Assembly: GCA_900554705.1 (NCBI GenBank)
Contig: USIH01000025.1
Span: 1 to 20,137, forward strand
Direction of reading: 5' to 3'
DNA length: 20,137 nucleotides
Origin: an uncultured Eubacteriales bacterium
GTDB taxonomy: Bacteria; Bacillota; Clostridia; Oscillospirales; Oscillospiraceae
Part shown: piece by piece, positions 6,051 to 13,143 of the stretch
How the letters are laid out: each line of letters begins with the position of its first letter
Numbering within the stretch: the first letter of the stretch is position 1
The notes under the pieces: generated by a model
The model's database searches: none
Told to the model about the DNA's origin: nothing
The model's input: the letters and a program-made list of their open reading frames with translations, nothing else
Translations under genes and position numbers: made by a program

Positions 6051-6930
6051 ATCCTTCGGCCGAGAGCAGCATATCCTCCAGCGCCTGCGCGGCAAGGCTG
6101 AGCGGCTGCCCGCCGCGTTTGGCCACGCAAATTTCGCGGGTCGGCAGCGGGCTGGTCAGGGAGAGGACGGTCAGACCCTGCGCATCGCGCAGAAAGTCCT
6201 CCGTGACAAAGCCGATCCCAAGTCCCGCCGAGACCAGCGGAAGGATCTGGTCGGCTGTCGCGGCCTCGACATCGGGCACGAACCGCAGCCCGTGCGCCGC
6301 GAAATAGCTATCATAGAGCCGGTAGGACATGGTTTTTGTCCCGAGCGACACGATGGGATAGCGCAGCAGCTCCTCCGGCGTGACCGGTCTGCCGCACAGC
6401 TCCGGAAACCCGACGCAGACGGCACATTCGTGCACGCGCCGGAGCGTGCGCAGGCAGAGCGCGTCGTCCGGCAGCGTCGGCGTGGTCACGACCGCAAGAT
6501 CGACCAGCCCGTTTTTGAGCGCCGCGAGCGCCTGCGGCGTGGTGTGGTTGCTGATCTTCAGGCGGATCTCCGCGTGACGGCTGCGAAACGCGCTCAGCAC
6601 CGGCAGCAGCGCGCAGTGCAGCGCGATCTCGCTGGCCGCGATGCGGATGGTGCCGGTCTTCAGCGCGCGCATTTGCATCAGCTCCGCCTCACCGCTCTCG
6701 ATCTGCTCGAAGGCGACGCGGATATGCGCATAGAGCCGCTCTCCCTCCGGCGTCAGCCGCATTCCGCGGTTCGTGCGCAGAAACAGGGTGCAGCCCAGCT
6801 CTGCTTCCAAATTCTTGATCGCGCGCGTCAGATTGGGCTGGTTGTTCCGCAGCCGCGCGGCCGCCTGCGAAACGCTCCCGCTGCTTGCAACATAATAGAA
6901 TATGCGGTAGTAGTCGTAGCTGATGTACAT
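6049..6930 (-). CDS. LysR family transcriptional regulator
   Basis: A 293-residue LysR-type regulator. The N-terminal winged helix (residues 1-60) reads YYRIFYYVASSGSVSQAAARL then QPNLTRAIKNLEAELGCTLFLRTNRGMRLTPEG, the standard LTTR pattern. The rest is a periplasmic-binding-protein-like effector domain (about 88-293). The start at 6930 is preferred over an in-frame ATG at 6942 because GGAGG (6940-6936) lies 5 nt before 6930 and itself overlaps the upstream ATG. It is divergent from a small membrane protein and a MATE pump. A palindromic LysR box sits in the shared intergenic region, so it probably controls that pair and itself. The effector cannot be deduced. Confidence 0.94.
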   Translation of the reverse strand: MYISYDYYRIFYYVASSGSVSQAAARLRNNQPNLTRAIKNLEAELGCTLFLRTNRGMRLTPEGERLYAHIRVAFEQIESGEAELMQMRALKTGTIRIAASEIALHCALLPVLSAFRSRHAEIRLKISNHTTPQALAALKNGLVDLAVVTTPTLPDDALCLRTLRRVHECAVCVGFPELCGRPVTPEELLRYPIVSLGTKTMSYRLYDSYFAAHGLRFVPDVEAATADQILPLVSAGLGIGFVTEDFLRDAQGLTVLSLTSPLPTREICVAKRGGQPLSLAAQALEDMLLSAEG

Positions 6931-6947
6931 GGCGTCCTCCATATCAA

Positions 6948-6970
6948 TTTCATATCGCTGACATATGAAA
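6948..6970. promoter_or_regulatory. LysR-type binding site between lysR and the MATE operon
   Basis: A perfect inverted repeat, TTTCATAT (6948-6955) N7 ATATGAAA (6963-6970), contains the LTTR box form ATAT-N7-ATAT (a T-N11-A motif). It ends 8 nt before the -35 of the forward promoter and lies just upstream of the lysR start codon. It suits activation of the pump operon and autorepression of lysR. Confidence 0.8.
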
Positions 6971-6977
6971 CAGGCAT

Positions 6978-7006
6978 TTTACACATGGGCACAAACGCAT
7001 TATAAT
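6978..7006 (+). promoter_or_regulatory. promoter of the small membrane protein-MATE operon
   Basis: TTTACA (6978-6983), a 17-nt spacer and a perfect TATAAT (7001-7006) place the transcription start near 7013, about 29 nt before the first ATG. Confidence 0.75.
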
Positions 7007-7041
7007 CGTTCCGCATCGAAAATCAAGAGGAGAAAAAGAAA

Positions 7042-7305
7042 ATGGAACTGATTTGCAGAATCATCATGCTGATTTGCTTCGACTTGGCCGCGCTTGCGCT
7101 GGTGCTGCGCGTTATGCGCAGCGGCTGTGCGCGCGGGTCGCGCTGGCTCGCCGCGTGCATGGCGCTGGGCTTTTTGTGCGGCGGGGTCGCCCGCTGCCTG
7201 AACGGCCTGAACATTTTGATCTCTCTGGAGGCCGTGGGCTTTTTGCTCTCCGACATCGCGTTTCTCCTGTCCTTCCCTGAGAAGAAAGCGGGGCGGGCGG
7301 CATGA
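7042..7305 (+). CDS. small hydrophobic membrane protein coupled to the MATE gene
   Basis: An 87-residue protein that I do not recognise. It has two or three hydrophobic segments: about 3-23 (LICRIIMLICFDLAALALVLRV), 34-50 (WLAACMALGFLCGGVA) and 55-76 (LNILISLEAVGFLLSDIAFLLS). Basic residues lie between the first two and at the C-terminus. GAGGAG (7027-7032) precedes the ATG by 9 nt. The stop overlaps the MATE start as ATGA, so the pair is probably translated together. An accessory role with the pump is inferred from this coupling only. It lacks the charge pattern expected of a small multidrug resistance (SMR) pump. Confidence 0.78.
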   Translation: MELICRIIMLICFDLAALALVLRVMRSGCARGSRWLAACMALGFLCGGVARCLNGLNILISLEAVGFLLSDIAFLLSFPEKKAGRAA

Positions 7306-8648
7306 ATCACGACCTGACGGCAGGCAAGCCCAGCCGCGTCCTGTGGCAGTTCTGCCTGCCGCTGTTCGGAAGCATCCTCTTCCAGCAGCTTTATAACATC
7401 GCCGACAGCTTTGTTGCCGGCAAGTTCATCAGCGACGACGCCCTTGCCGCCGTCGGCAACAGCTATGAGATCACGCTCATTTTCATCGCCTTTGCCTTCG
7501 GCTGCAACATCGGCGCGTCCGTCCTGACGGCACAGCTTTTCGGCGCGAAGCAGTACGGCGAGATGAAGACCGGCGTTCTGACCTCGCTGATCGCAAGCTG
7601 CGTGACCTGCGCAGCGCTAATGTGCGTCGGCATCCTGTTCTGCGACAAGCTGCTCGAGGCGATCGACACGCCCAAGGCGGTGTTCGCAGACTCCAAGCTC
7701 TATCTGGACATTTACATTTACGGCCTGCCCGCCGTGTTCCTGTATAACGTGGCGACCGGCATTTTCTCCGCGTTGGGCGACTCCAAAACGCCCTTTATTT
7801 TCCTCGTCTGCTCGTCGCTGTCCAACATTGCAGTGGATATTCTCTTCGTGACGGCGCTGGGAATGCGCGTCGACGGCGTGGCTTGGGCGACCTTCCTGTG
7901 CCAGAGCGTCAGCTGCGTGCTTGCGCTGGTGTGCCTGCTGCTGCGCCTGCGCAAGATCAAAACGGAGGAGAAGTGCGCAGTGTTTTCGTGGCCGCTTCTG
8001 CGCCGCTTCGCGATCGTTGCGATCCCGAGCATCCTGCAGCAGAGCTTCATCTCCGTCGGCAACATCATCATCCAGAGCGTGATCAACGGTTTTGATACGG
8101 CTGTTATGGCCGGATATTCCGCCTCGGTCAAGCTCAACAACATGGTCGTCACCTCGCTTACGACGCTTGGAAACGGCATTTCCAACTTCACCGCGCAGAA
8201 CCTCGGCGCGGGCAAGTACGACCGGATCCATCAGGGCTTTCAGGCCGGTCTGAAGCTGGTCTGGCTGCTCTGCATCCCGATCGTTGTGTTGTATTTCGCG
8301 GCCGGACGCTGGCTTGTCTATCTCTTCCTGCAAAGCCCGACCGGCACCGCGATGGACACCGGTGTGGCCTTCCTGCGCATCCTCTCTCCGTTCTACTTTG
8401 TCGTCTCGGCAAAGCTCGTGTCCGACGGCGTGCTGCGCGGCGCGGGTCGGATGGGTCGGTTCATGCTCGCGACCTTTACCGATCTTCTGCTGCGCGTCGT
8501 GCTGGCGGAGATCCTCTCCAGAACGGCGCTCGGCGCGACCGGCATCTGGGTCGCGTGGCCGATCGGCTGGACGGTTTCGATGGTGCTCTCCGTCGTGCTC
8601 TATTCCGCGATCCGCCGGACCCGAACGGAATCCCCCGCCCTTGCCTAA
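7302..8648 (+). CDS. MATE family efflux transporter
   Basis: A 448-residue, 12-helix membrane protein of typical MATE length. Family features are the N-terminal LWQFCLPLFGSILFQQLYNIADSFVAGKFISDDALAAVGNSYEI, the GCNIGASVLTAQLFGAKQYGE segment, and the start of the second half at LRRFAIVAIPSILQQSFISVGNIIIQSVINGFDT (about 230-263), followed by GNGISNFTAQNLGAGKYDR. It is expected to expel cationic drugs or metabolites using a sodium or proton gradient; the substrate is unknown. The ATG overlaps the upstream stop and has no good ribosome binding site of its own, so it is translationally coupled. Its transcription probably responds to the divergent LysR protein through the dyad at 6948-6970. Confidence 0.95.
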   Translation: MNHDLTAGKPSRVLWQFCLPLFGSILFQQLYNIADSFVAGKFISDDALAAVGNSYEITLIFIAFAFGCNIGASVLTAQLFGAKQYGEMKTGVLTSLIASCVTCAALMCVGILFCDKLLEAIDTPKAVFADSKLYLDIYIYGLPAVFLYNVATGIFSALGDSKTPFIFLVCSSLSNIAVDILFVTALGMRVDGVAWATFLCQSVSCVLALVCLLLRLRKIKTEEKCAVFSWPLLRRFAIVAIPSILQQSFISVGNIIIQSVINGFDTAVMAGYSASVKLNNMVVTSLTTLGNGISNFTAQNLGAGKYDRIHQGFQAGLKLVWLLCIPIVVLYFAAGRWLVYLFLQSPTGTAMDTGVAFLRILSPFYFVVSAKLVSDGVLRGAGRMGRFMLATFTDLLLRVVLAEILSRTALGATGIWVAWPIGWTVSMVLSVVLYSAIRRTRTESPALA

Positions 8649-8655
8649 CCATATA

Positions 8656-8691
8656 AAAAAGCGCGCGCCTTGTGCCGAAATGTGCGTTTTT
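8656..8691 (+). terminator. weak candidate terminator after the MATE gene
   Basis: AAAAA (8656-8660) plus CGCGC (8662-8666), with one bulged G, can pair with GTGCG plus TTTTT (8682-8691). The stem is short and has a bulge and a G-T wobble, so efficiency is uncertain. Confidence 0.4.
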
Positions 8692-8768
8692 GTTCTGAAT
8701 TTGGGAGCGGAAACGGTAATTCGCGATGTTCGAAGGGTCGGAACTTTGCGAAATACGGATTACTAAAA

Positions 8769-8780
8769 TACGTTAACGTA
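8769..8780. promoter_or_regulatory. 12-bp perfect palindrome upstream of spo0A
   Basis: TACGTTAACGTA is self-complementary and lies about 160 nt before the spo0A start, just upstream of the candidate sigma-H promoter. It could be an operator; no protein is assigned. Confidence 0.3.
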
Positions 8781-8787
8781 TGTTTTG

Positions 8788-8812
8788 TGGATAAAGTAGA
8801 ATTCTGCCGAAT
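8788..8812 (+). promoter_or_regulatory. candidate sigma-H promoter of spo0A
   Basis: TGGATAA (8788-8794), 11 nt and GCCGAAT (8806-8812) resemble the sigma-H pattern AGGAWW-N11/12-RNNGAAT with one mismatch in the -35. Bacillus spo0A is known to have both a sigma-A and a sigma-H promoter, which makes this plausible here. The match is short. Confidence 0.35.
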
Positions 8813-8831
8813 CGGGTTCTATTTTGTCGAA
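8805..8831 (+). promoter_or_regulatory. Spo0A boxes upstream of spo0A
   Basis: TTTTGTCGAA (8822-8831) matches the classical 0A box. TGCCGAA (8805-8811) fits its TGNCGAA core and overlaps the candidate sigma-H -10. A third TGNCGAA lies at 8673-8679. The sites fit autoregulation by phosphorylated Spo0A, upstream of the nearer promoter at 8862-8890. Confidence 0.6.
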
Positions 8832-8861
8832 CAAAAATTGGACAATTTGACGTAAAATTCC

Positions 8862-8890
8862 TTGCAAAACCGCATTGTCTGTGCTAAATT
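8862..8890 (+). promoter_or_regulatory. sigma-A-type promoter of spo0A
   Basis: TTGCAA (8862-8867), a 17-nt spacer and TAAATT (8885-8890) lie about 50 nt upstream of the spo0A start codon. Confidence 0.55.
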
Positions 8891-8940
8891 AAAGTTACCG
8901 TCTGTGAAACACGGAGAACAATGAGGAGGAATGCTGGAAG

Positions 8941-9714
8941 ATGGAAAAGATATATCGTGTGCTGCTCGCCAACAGCAATGAGGATTTTTCACGCTCGCTG
9001 ACCGGCGCGCTCAAGCAGACTGATCGTTACTCGGTTGTGGGAACGGTAAACGATGGGGTCAGCGCGATCAACCTGCTGCGGCAAACGCAGCCGGATGTCC
9101 TTGTGGTAGACATGATGCTGCCGCAGGCAGACGGCGTGGCTGTTCTGAAGGCTGCGGAAGCACTGGAAAAGGCGCCGATGACGATCGTGCTGACGGACTT
9201 TATGACGGAGTTCGTGTCAGGGCTGATGATGAGCTTGGGTGTGCAGTACGTGCTGCTCAAGCCCTGCTCCGAGCAGGCCGTGCTGGAGCGCCTTGACGAG
9301 CTGCAAATGACCGTGCAGAGAGGGAAGCAAACCGGAAAACGAGAGGTCAACATCGAGGCGATGGTCACGTCGATGATCCACGAGATCGGCGTACCGGCGC
9401 ACATCAAGGGCTATCAGTACTTACGCGAGGCGATCATGATCGCGGTCAACGACATGGAGGTGATCAACGCCATCACCAAGGTGCTCTACCCGCAGGTCGC
9501 AAAGACCTTCTCCACGACGCCCTCCCGCGTAGAGCGCGCCATTCGTCATGCCATTGAAGTGGCGTGGGATCGCGGCGACTTAGAAACGTTGCAGCGGTTT
9601 TTCGGTTATACGGTGTCTAACACCAAGGGCAAACCGACCAACTCGGAATTCATCGCCCTGATCGCCGACAAATTGCAGCTCCAGCTCAAGAGCATGGACG
9701 CCGTTGCTCTATAG
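8941..9714 (+). CDS. spo0A: sporulation transcription factor Spo0A
   Basis: A 257-residue response regulator with Spo0A architecture and length. The receiver domain (1-125) has the phospho-acceptor D57 in VVDMMLP, T85 in VLTDF and K107 in LLKPCS. The C-terminal effector domain (about 138-257) carries the Spo0A-specific segments [21 protein letters not shown] and [28 protein letters not shown], the latter being the DNA-recognition helix-turn-helix. It is the master switch for sporulation and binds 0A boxes when phosphorylated. Unusually, the acidic pair after beta-1 (DD in ADDN of Bacillus) is N11-S12 here, in ANSNEDF. AGGAGG at 8924-8929 lies 11 nt before the ATG. The common neighbour spoIVB is not adjacent. 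Identity is firm; phosphorylation competence is open. Confidence 0.96.
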   Translation: MEKIYRVLLANSNEDFSRSLTGALKQTDRYSVVGTVNDGVSAINLLRQTQPDVLVVDMMLPQADGVAVLKAAEALEKAPMTIVLTDFMTEFVSGLMMSLGVQYVLLKPCSEQAVLERLDELQMTVQRGKQTGKREVNIEAMVTSMIHEIGVPAHIKGYQYLREAIMIAVNDMEVINAITKVLYPQVAKTFSTTPSRVERAIRHAIEVAWDRGDLETLQRFFGYTVSNTKGKPTNSEFIALIADKLQLQLKSMDAVAL

Positions 9715-9738
9715 GGAGCCAAACGATGCAAAAATTAT

Positions 9739-9777
9739 GGAACAGGCACAAGAAGATATGCCTGTTCCTCTTTTTTT
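9739..9777 (+). terminator. intrinsic terminator between spo0A and the GNAT gene
   Basis: GGAACAGGCA (9739-9748) pairs perfectly with TGCCTGTTCC (9759-9768), with a 10-nt loop and then TCTTTTTTT. The genes converge here and the minus strand also carries a T-rich tail, so it probably serves both. Confidence 0.9.
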
Positions 9778-9783
9778 GCTTTT

Positions 9784-10368
9784 CTATGAGATGCACTCTT
9801 CGCCGCGAATCGCGCGGGCAAGTTCGGCCTCCTCCGCAGGCGGCAGCCATTTGCAGAAGACCTGAGAGGCCATCGAGGAAAGATAGCCCATGTTTTGATA
9901 GCCCAGCTTTGTCAGCAGCGCCATGCTCGCTATGTTTTCCGGCTCCGTGAAGCTGACGAACCCCCACGACGGGAAGGCTTCATGCAGCAGCGTCAGAAGT
10001 GCCGTCAGCGCCTCGAAGGCATAGCCCTTGCGATGGTAGTTATAGTGAAATGTGTAGCCGATGGAGATCGTGCCCGCTTTTGGCATTACGACGATCTCTC
10101 CGATCATCTCATCTGAACCCTTTTGCGCGACCGCGATCATAAACGGAGCCTCCACGGAGACCACGTCGTTTTTGCGGCGCTCGATCAATTCGCAAATATC
10201 GGCATACGCTTTGCACTGCCCACGTTGATATTTGGCGCAGAGCGCGTTATTGCGATAATCGAACACGACCGCTGCGTCCTTCGGCGCGACATTGCGAAGG
10301 ATGAGCCGTTCCGTTTCGATGCGGATGCCGCTGTCCGACGGCCGACCGGCCGCTTTTCTGTTATTCAT
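9784..10368 (-). CDS. GNAT family N-acetyltransferase (RimJ/RimL-like)
   Basis: A 194-residue acetyltransferase of the RimJ/RimL-type Acetyltransf_3 branch. It opens with IETERLILRNVAPKDAAVVFDYRNN (about 17-41). The acetyl-CoA pyrophosphate loop appears as YHRKGYAFEAL (111-121), a variant of R/Q-x-x-G-x-G/A, and the late motif PENIASMALLTKLGY (143-157) is typical. It should transfer an acetyl group from acetyl-CoA to an amine; the acceptor is unknown. Its ATG overlaps the end of the GT4-CsaB gene by 8 nt and has no clear ribosome binding site, so it appears translationally coupled as the second gene of that unit. A link to surface polymer modification is suggested by position only. Confidence 0.9.
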   Translation of the reverse strand: MNNRKAAGRPSDSGIRIETERLILRNVAPKDAAVVFDYRNNALCAKYQRGQCKAYADICELIERRKNDVVSVEAPFMIAVAQKGSDEMIGEIVVMPKAGTISIGYTFHYNYHRKGYAFEALTALLTLLHEAFPSWGFVSFTEPENIASMALLTKLGYQNMGYLSSMASQVFCKWLPPAEEAELARAIRGEECIS

Positions 10369-12568
10369 ACAGCAGCTTGCGCGCCAGCGATTCGTTTTCG
10401 CGCGCCAGACCGCGCAGACGGTCGATGTTCTCCGTTTCGAGCGCTTCTTCGGCCAGCGCCGCGTCGATCAGGTCGCACAGGCCGCCCGCCGTGGTCTCCT
10501 GCAAGCTCAGGTAGAGATCCTGCCCCAGATAATCCAAGAAACCGCTGACCTTCGGGTCGTAGACCACGCCGATCATCGGCACGCCCTGACCGGAGGCAAA
10601 GATCAGCGTGTGCAGCCGCATGGAGATGACCAGAGACATCCGACGCACAAGGGCAATGGCCTGTTCGCCGTCGATCCCCGCGCTGAGGCAGAGGTGGCGG
10701 CAGCGGAGCTTTTCCGAAACGGCGCGCACGGCGCTCTCGTCGCGCTGCGGCTCCATTGCGTAGAGCAGCGGGATCAGACCGTATTCGCGGCTGGCGTATT
10801 CCGCCGCTGCGGCGAAGGCCGAAACGGTGCGCTCAAAGCCCTCCCACGGGCGCACGGCGATCATGACATAGCGCGCGCCGTCTTCGATGCCGCTCTTGCG
10901 CAGGTAGCGGTCGAGCAGCTCCGAATGCGGCGGGTCGATCAGCAGCGCGGGGTCGGCGTTGAGCCGGATCTCCGGCAGGGCGACGCCCAGATCCTGCAGC
11001 GTCTGCTCGGAGTAGCGGTCGCGCACGGAGATAATATCCGCGCACCGATCCAGAACGCGCGCCGTGCGGCGGCGGTTTCGCGGACGCGAGATCGGGCCGA
11101 TGCCGCAGCCGTAGAGCATCACGCGGCAGCCGGCGCGGTGCGCCTGACGGATGCTGAAGAGGTAGTACAGAAGCGAGCGCGTGCTGGTGGCGTCCTGCAT
11201 CAGCGTCCCGCCGCCGCTCAGATAAAGACGGGAGCGGCGCAGAAGCCGACCGATCTTCCAAATGTCAAAGGTGTAGACTGCGTCGATTCCGGCGCACAGC
11301 TTCGTCTCCAGCGTGTTGCGGCTCAGTGCGGTGATGGGCAGATCTGGGTCAATGTGGTGCAGCTGCTCCACAATGGCATTGAGGATCGCGTTGTCGCCGC
11401 AGTTTCCCTTTCCGTAAGCGCCGCAGATCACCACGCCGTCGCGCTCGTTCTTCGGGCGGCAGGCGCGGCGGATGATCGTCTCGTAAATGCTGCGCTGACG
11501 GCTGAGCATCGCTTCGAGCGAAAAGTCGCGGCGCGTTTTTTCAAACAGCGCGTTGCTCATGCTCCGCCGCTGCTCCGGATGCTGCGCCAGATAGATCAGG
11601 TGCTCGGCCAGCTTCGGCGCGTCCGATGGCGGGAAGAGCAGCCCGTTCACGCCGTCGTCGATCAGATCCGGAACGCCGCCCACCTCGGAGGCGATGGTCG
11701 CGCAGTGCATCCGCGCGCCCTCCGTCAGCGCGTAGGGGAAGGTCTCGGAGAGAGAGGTCAGCAGATTGATGTCCAGCGCGTGGTAGAAGCTGTTGATGTC
11801 CTTTTCCCAGCCGAGGAAGCGGTAGCTCCCCTCCGGACAGAGGCTCTGTGCCAGCGCGCGGATCTCCTGCTCCTGTTCGCCCTCGCCGGCGATGAGCAGG
11901 CGCAGCTCCGGACAGACCTTTGCCGCCTGCGCGAAGGCGCGCACGAGCGTGGACATATCCTTGACGGGGTTGATGCGCGCGGCAATGCCGCACACGACGC
12001 AGCTCGGGTCGATCCCGTGGCGCTTCAGGTACGCCTCACGGGAAAGGTGCGCGGGGATGTTGGAAAAGTCCACGCCGTTGTAAAGCGTGAAAATGCGCTG
12101 CGGGTCGAAGCCCCGCGAGATGAGCAGCCGCGACATACTGGCCGAGACGCCGACCCACGCATCGAATTTCGGCAGCGCGTGGCGGTTGATGGTGCCGTAG
12201 GTCAGGTTGGCAAGCGGACGTCCCATGTAGTCGAGCTTATAGTCGCTGTGGATGGTGGAGATCACGGGAACGCACGCACGTTTGCGCAGGAGCGTCCCCA
12301 TCAGATTGGCGCGCGCGCCGTGGCAGTGGATGACCTCGTAACCGTCGTGACGGATCATGGCGAGGATGCGCCTGCGCGTGCGCAGGAGGTTGTTGTCCTC
12401 GATCACGGTCGTGGGAATGCCGAGCAGCCGCGCTTCGGCGGCAAACGGCCCTTCGGTAAAACAGATCAGATGCACCGTGTCGGTGCGGTTGAGTCCCGCG
12501 ACAAGGGAGAGCACGTGCGTCTTCGCGCCGCCGACGTCGCCGCCGGAGATCATGTGGATAATTTTCAT
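10361..12568 (-). CDS. glycosyltransferase family 4-CsaB pyruvyltransferase fusion
   Basis: A 735-residue two-domain protein in one uninterrupted frame. Residues 1-370 are a GT4 glycosyltransferase: GGDVGGAKTH (9-18), an IHCHGARAN segment (80-88), NGVDFSNIP (164-172), RINPVKD (198-204) and the E-x7-E pair E275/E283 that binds the sugar nucleotide. Residues about 375-735 are a CsaB-type polysaccharide pyruvyl transferase: GKGNCGDNA (386-394), SGGGTLMQDATS (451-462), YGCGIGP (486-492), SMRLHTLIFA (649-658) and YDPKVSGFLDYLG (670-682). CsaB adds ketal-linked pyruvate to cell-wall polymer sugars, the known ligand for SLH-domain proteins. Separate proteins of about 370 residues are usual, so one polypeptide may couple sugar addition with pyruvylation. 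It is divergent from the DUF4330/ligase/LtaS-like operon. No membrane segment is seen. Confidence 0.92.
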   Translation of the reverse strand: MKIIHMISGGDVGGAKTHVLSLVAGLNRTDTVHLICFTEGPFAAEARLLGIPTTVIEDNNLLRTRRRILAMIRHDGYEVIHCHGARANLMGTLLRKRACVPVISTIHSDYKLDYMGRPLANLTYGTINRHALPKFDAWVGVSASMSRLLISRGFDPQRIFTLYNGVDFSNIPAHLSREAYLKRHGIDPSCVVCGIAARINPVKDMSTLVRAFAQAAKVCPELRLLIAGEGEQEQEIRALAQSLCPEGSYRFLGWEKDINSFYHALDINLLTSLSETFPYALTEGARMHCATIASEVGGVPDLIDDGVNGLLFPPSDAPKLAEHLIYLAQHPEQRRSMSNALFEKTRRDFSLEAMLSRQRSIYETIIRRACRPKNERDGVVICGAYGKGNCGDNAILNAIVEQLHHIDPDLPITALSRNTLETKLCAGIDAVYTFDIWKIGRLLRRSRLYLSGGGTLMQDATSTRSLLYYLFSIRQAHRAGCRVMLYGCGIGPISRPRNRRRTARVLDRCADIISVRDRYSEQTLQDLGVALPEIRLNADPALLIDPPHSELLDRYLRKSGIEDGARYVMIAVRPWEGFERTVSAFAAAAEYASREYGLIPLLYAMEPQRDESAVRAVSEKLRCRHLCLSAGIDGEQAIALVRRMSLVISMRLHTLIFASGQGVPMIGVVYDPKVSGFLDYLGQDLYLSLQETTAGGLCDLIDAALAEEALETENIDRLRGLARENESLARKLLYE

Positions 12569-12582
12569 CGGTTCTTTCCCTC

Positions 12583-12611
12583 TTGAAATTCCTGCTGCGT
12601 TCTTGTATAAT
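12583..12611 (+). promoter_or_regulatory. promoter of the DUF4330-ligase operon
   Basis: TTGAAA (12583-12588), exactly 17 nt, then a perfect TATAAT (12606-12611). It overlaps the divergent minus-strand promoter. Confidence 0.75.
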
Positions 12612-12624
12612 CATTATAATACAA
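12603..12624. promoter_or_regulatory. dyad overlapping both divergent -10 boxes
   Basis: TTGTAT (12603-12608) N10 ATACAA (12619-12624) is an inverted repeat that covers the -10 of the forward promoter and borders that of the reverse one. One bound protein could control both halves of the surface-polymer block. The region is AT-rich, so chance is not excluded. Confidence 0.3.
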
Positions 12625-12640
12625 TTTTGCGAAAAAGCAA
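12613..12640 (-). promoter_or_regulatory. promoter of the GT4-CsaB gene
   Basis: On the minus strand, TTGCTT (12640-12635), 16 nt and a perfect TATAAT (12618-12613) lie about 45 nt before the start at 12568. Confidence 0.65.
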
Positions 12641-12660
12641 TCATTTACCGGAGGTCATCC

Positions 12661-13143
12661 ATGAAGTTATCTGGCAAGAAATTCAACATTCTCGACGTCA
12701 TCGTCGTTTTGCTGCTCGTCGCCGTGCTTGCCTTTGCGGCGTGGCGTCTGTTCGGAAAGGACGAGGGCATCGGCGGCACGACGCAGGTCAGCAAGCCCAA
12801 CATTTGTTTCACGGTGCTTTGTGACGATCTGGATCCCACGCTGGCGGAAAACCTGACGCAGATGTTAGAGGGCGGCGAAATGACCGTCGGCGGCAGCACC
12901 GTCGAGCGCACGCGGCTGTATAACAGCAACAAGCTCGTCGACGCGCGCGTGACGGCGCATGAGATCGTCGAAAACGAGAACGGAACGAGCGATCTTCTGC
13001 TCACGGTGGAGGCAAACGCCACCGTGACCCCGGGCGCCTACTCCGTGGTCACGCAGGAGGTGCGTGTCGGCAAGGAATATAAGGTCAAGACCGTCGGGAT
13101 CGAGATCGACGGCGTGATCCTCTCTCTGGAGCAGCTCGGATGA
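12661..13143 (+). CDS. DUF4330 family membrane-anchored protein
   Basis: A 160-residue protein. A short cytosolic head (MKLSGKKFNILD) leads into one membrane helix (about 13-30, VIVVLLLVAVLAFAAWRLF), then an extracytoplasmic beta-rich domain of about 120 residues. That layout and the KFNILDVIVVLLL opening fit DUF4330, a family with no known function. The start at 12661 is chosen for GGAGGT 5 nt upstream. An in-frame longer reading from 12583 would run through the promoter and is rejected. The stop overlaps the next gene's start as ATGA, so the protein is co-produced with the O-antigen-ligase-like protein. A helper role in polymer export or ligation is an inference from that coupling. Confidence 0.88.
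   Translation: MKLSGKKFNILDVIVVLLLVAVLAFAAWRLFGKDEGIGGTTQVSKPNICFTVLCDDLDPTLAENLTQMLEGGEMTVGGSTVERTRLYNSNKLVDARVTAHEIVENENGTSDLLLTVEANATVTPGAYSVVTQEVRVGKEYKVKTVGIEIDGVILSLEQLG

Noticed and set aside
5895..6101. A 68-codon plus-strand open frame inside the repeat region
   Set aside because: It runs through three successive hairpins and the lysR terminator, has no ribosome binding site and no recognisable domain.
6931..6942. Earlier in-frame ATG of the lysR gene at 6942
   Set aside because: It overlaps the GGAGG that serves the ATG at 6930, and LysR proteins normally begin close to the first helix.
8931..8981. A 16-codon open frame overlapping the spo0A start as a leader peptide
   Set aside because: Its ATG is only 1 nt from the AGGAGG site, too close for normal initiation, and no other sign of translation is visible.
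10292..12586. A 764-codon open frame on the plus strand, antisense to the GT4-CsaB gene
   Set aside because: It has low-complexity Arg/Ala/Gln/Val-rich composition, no recognisable domain, no ribosome binding site, and mirrors a gene with clear catalytic motifs. It is a shadow of GC-rich codon use.
12583..12660. N-terminal extension of the DUF4330 protein to 12583
   Set aside because: That stretch contains both divergent promoters; the ATG at 12661 has a good ribosome binding site and the family-typical beginning.
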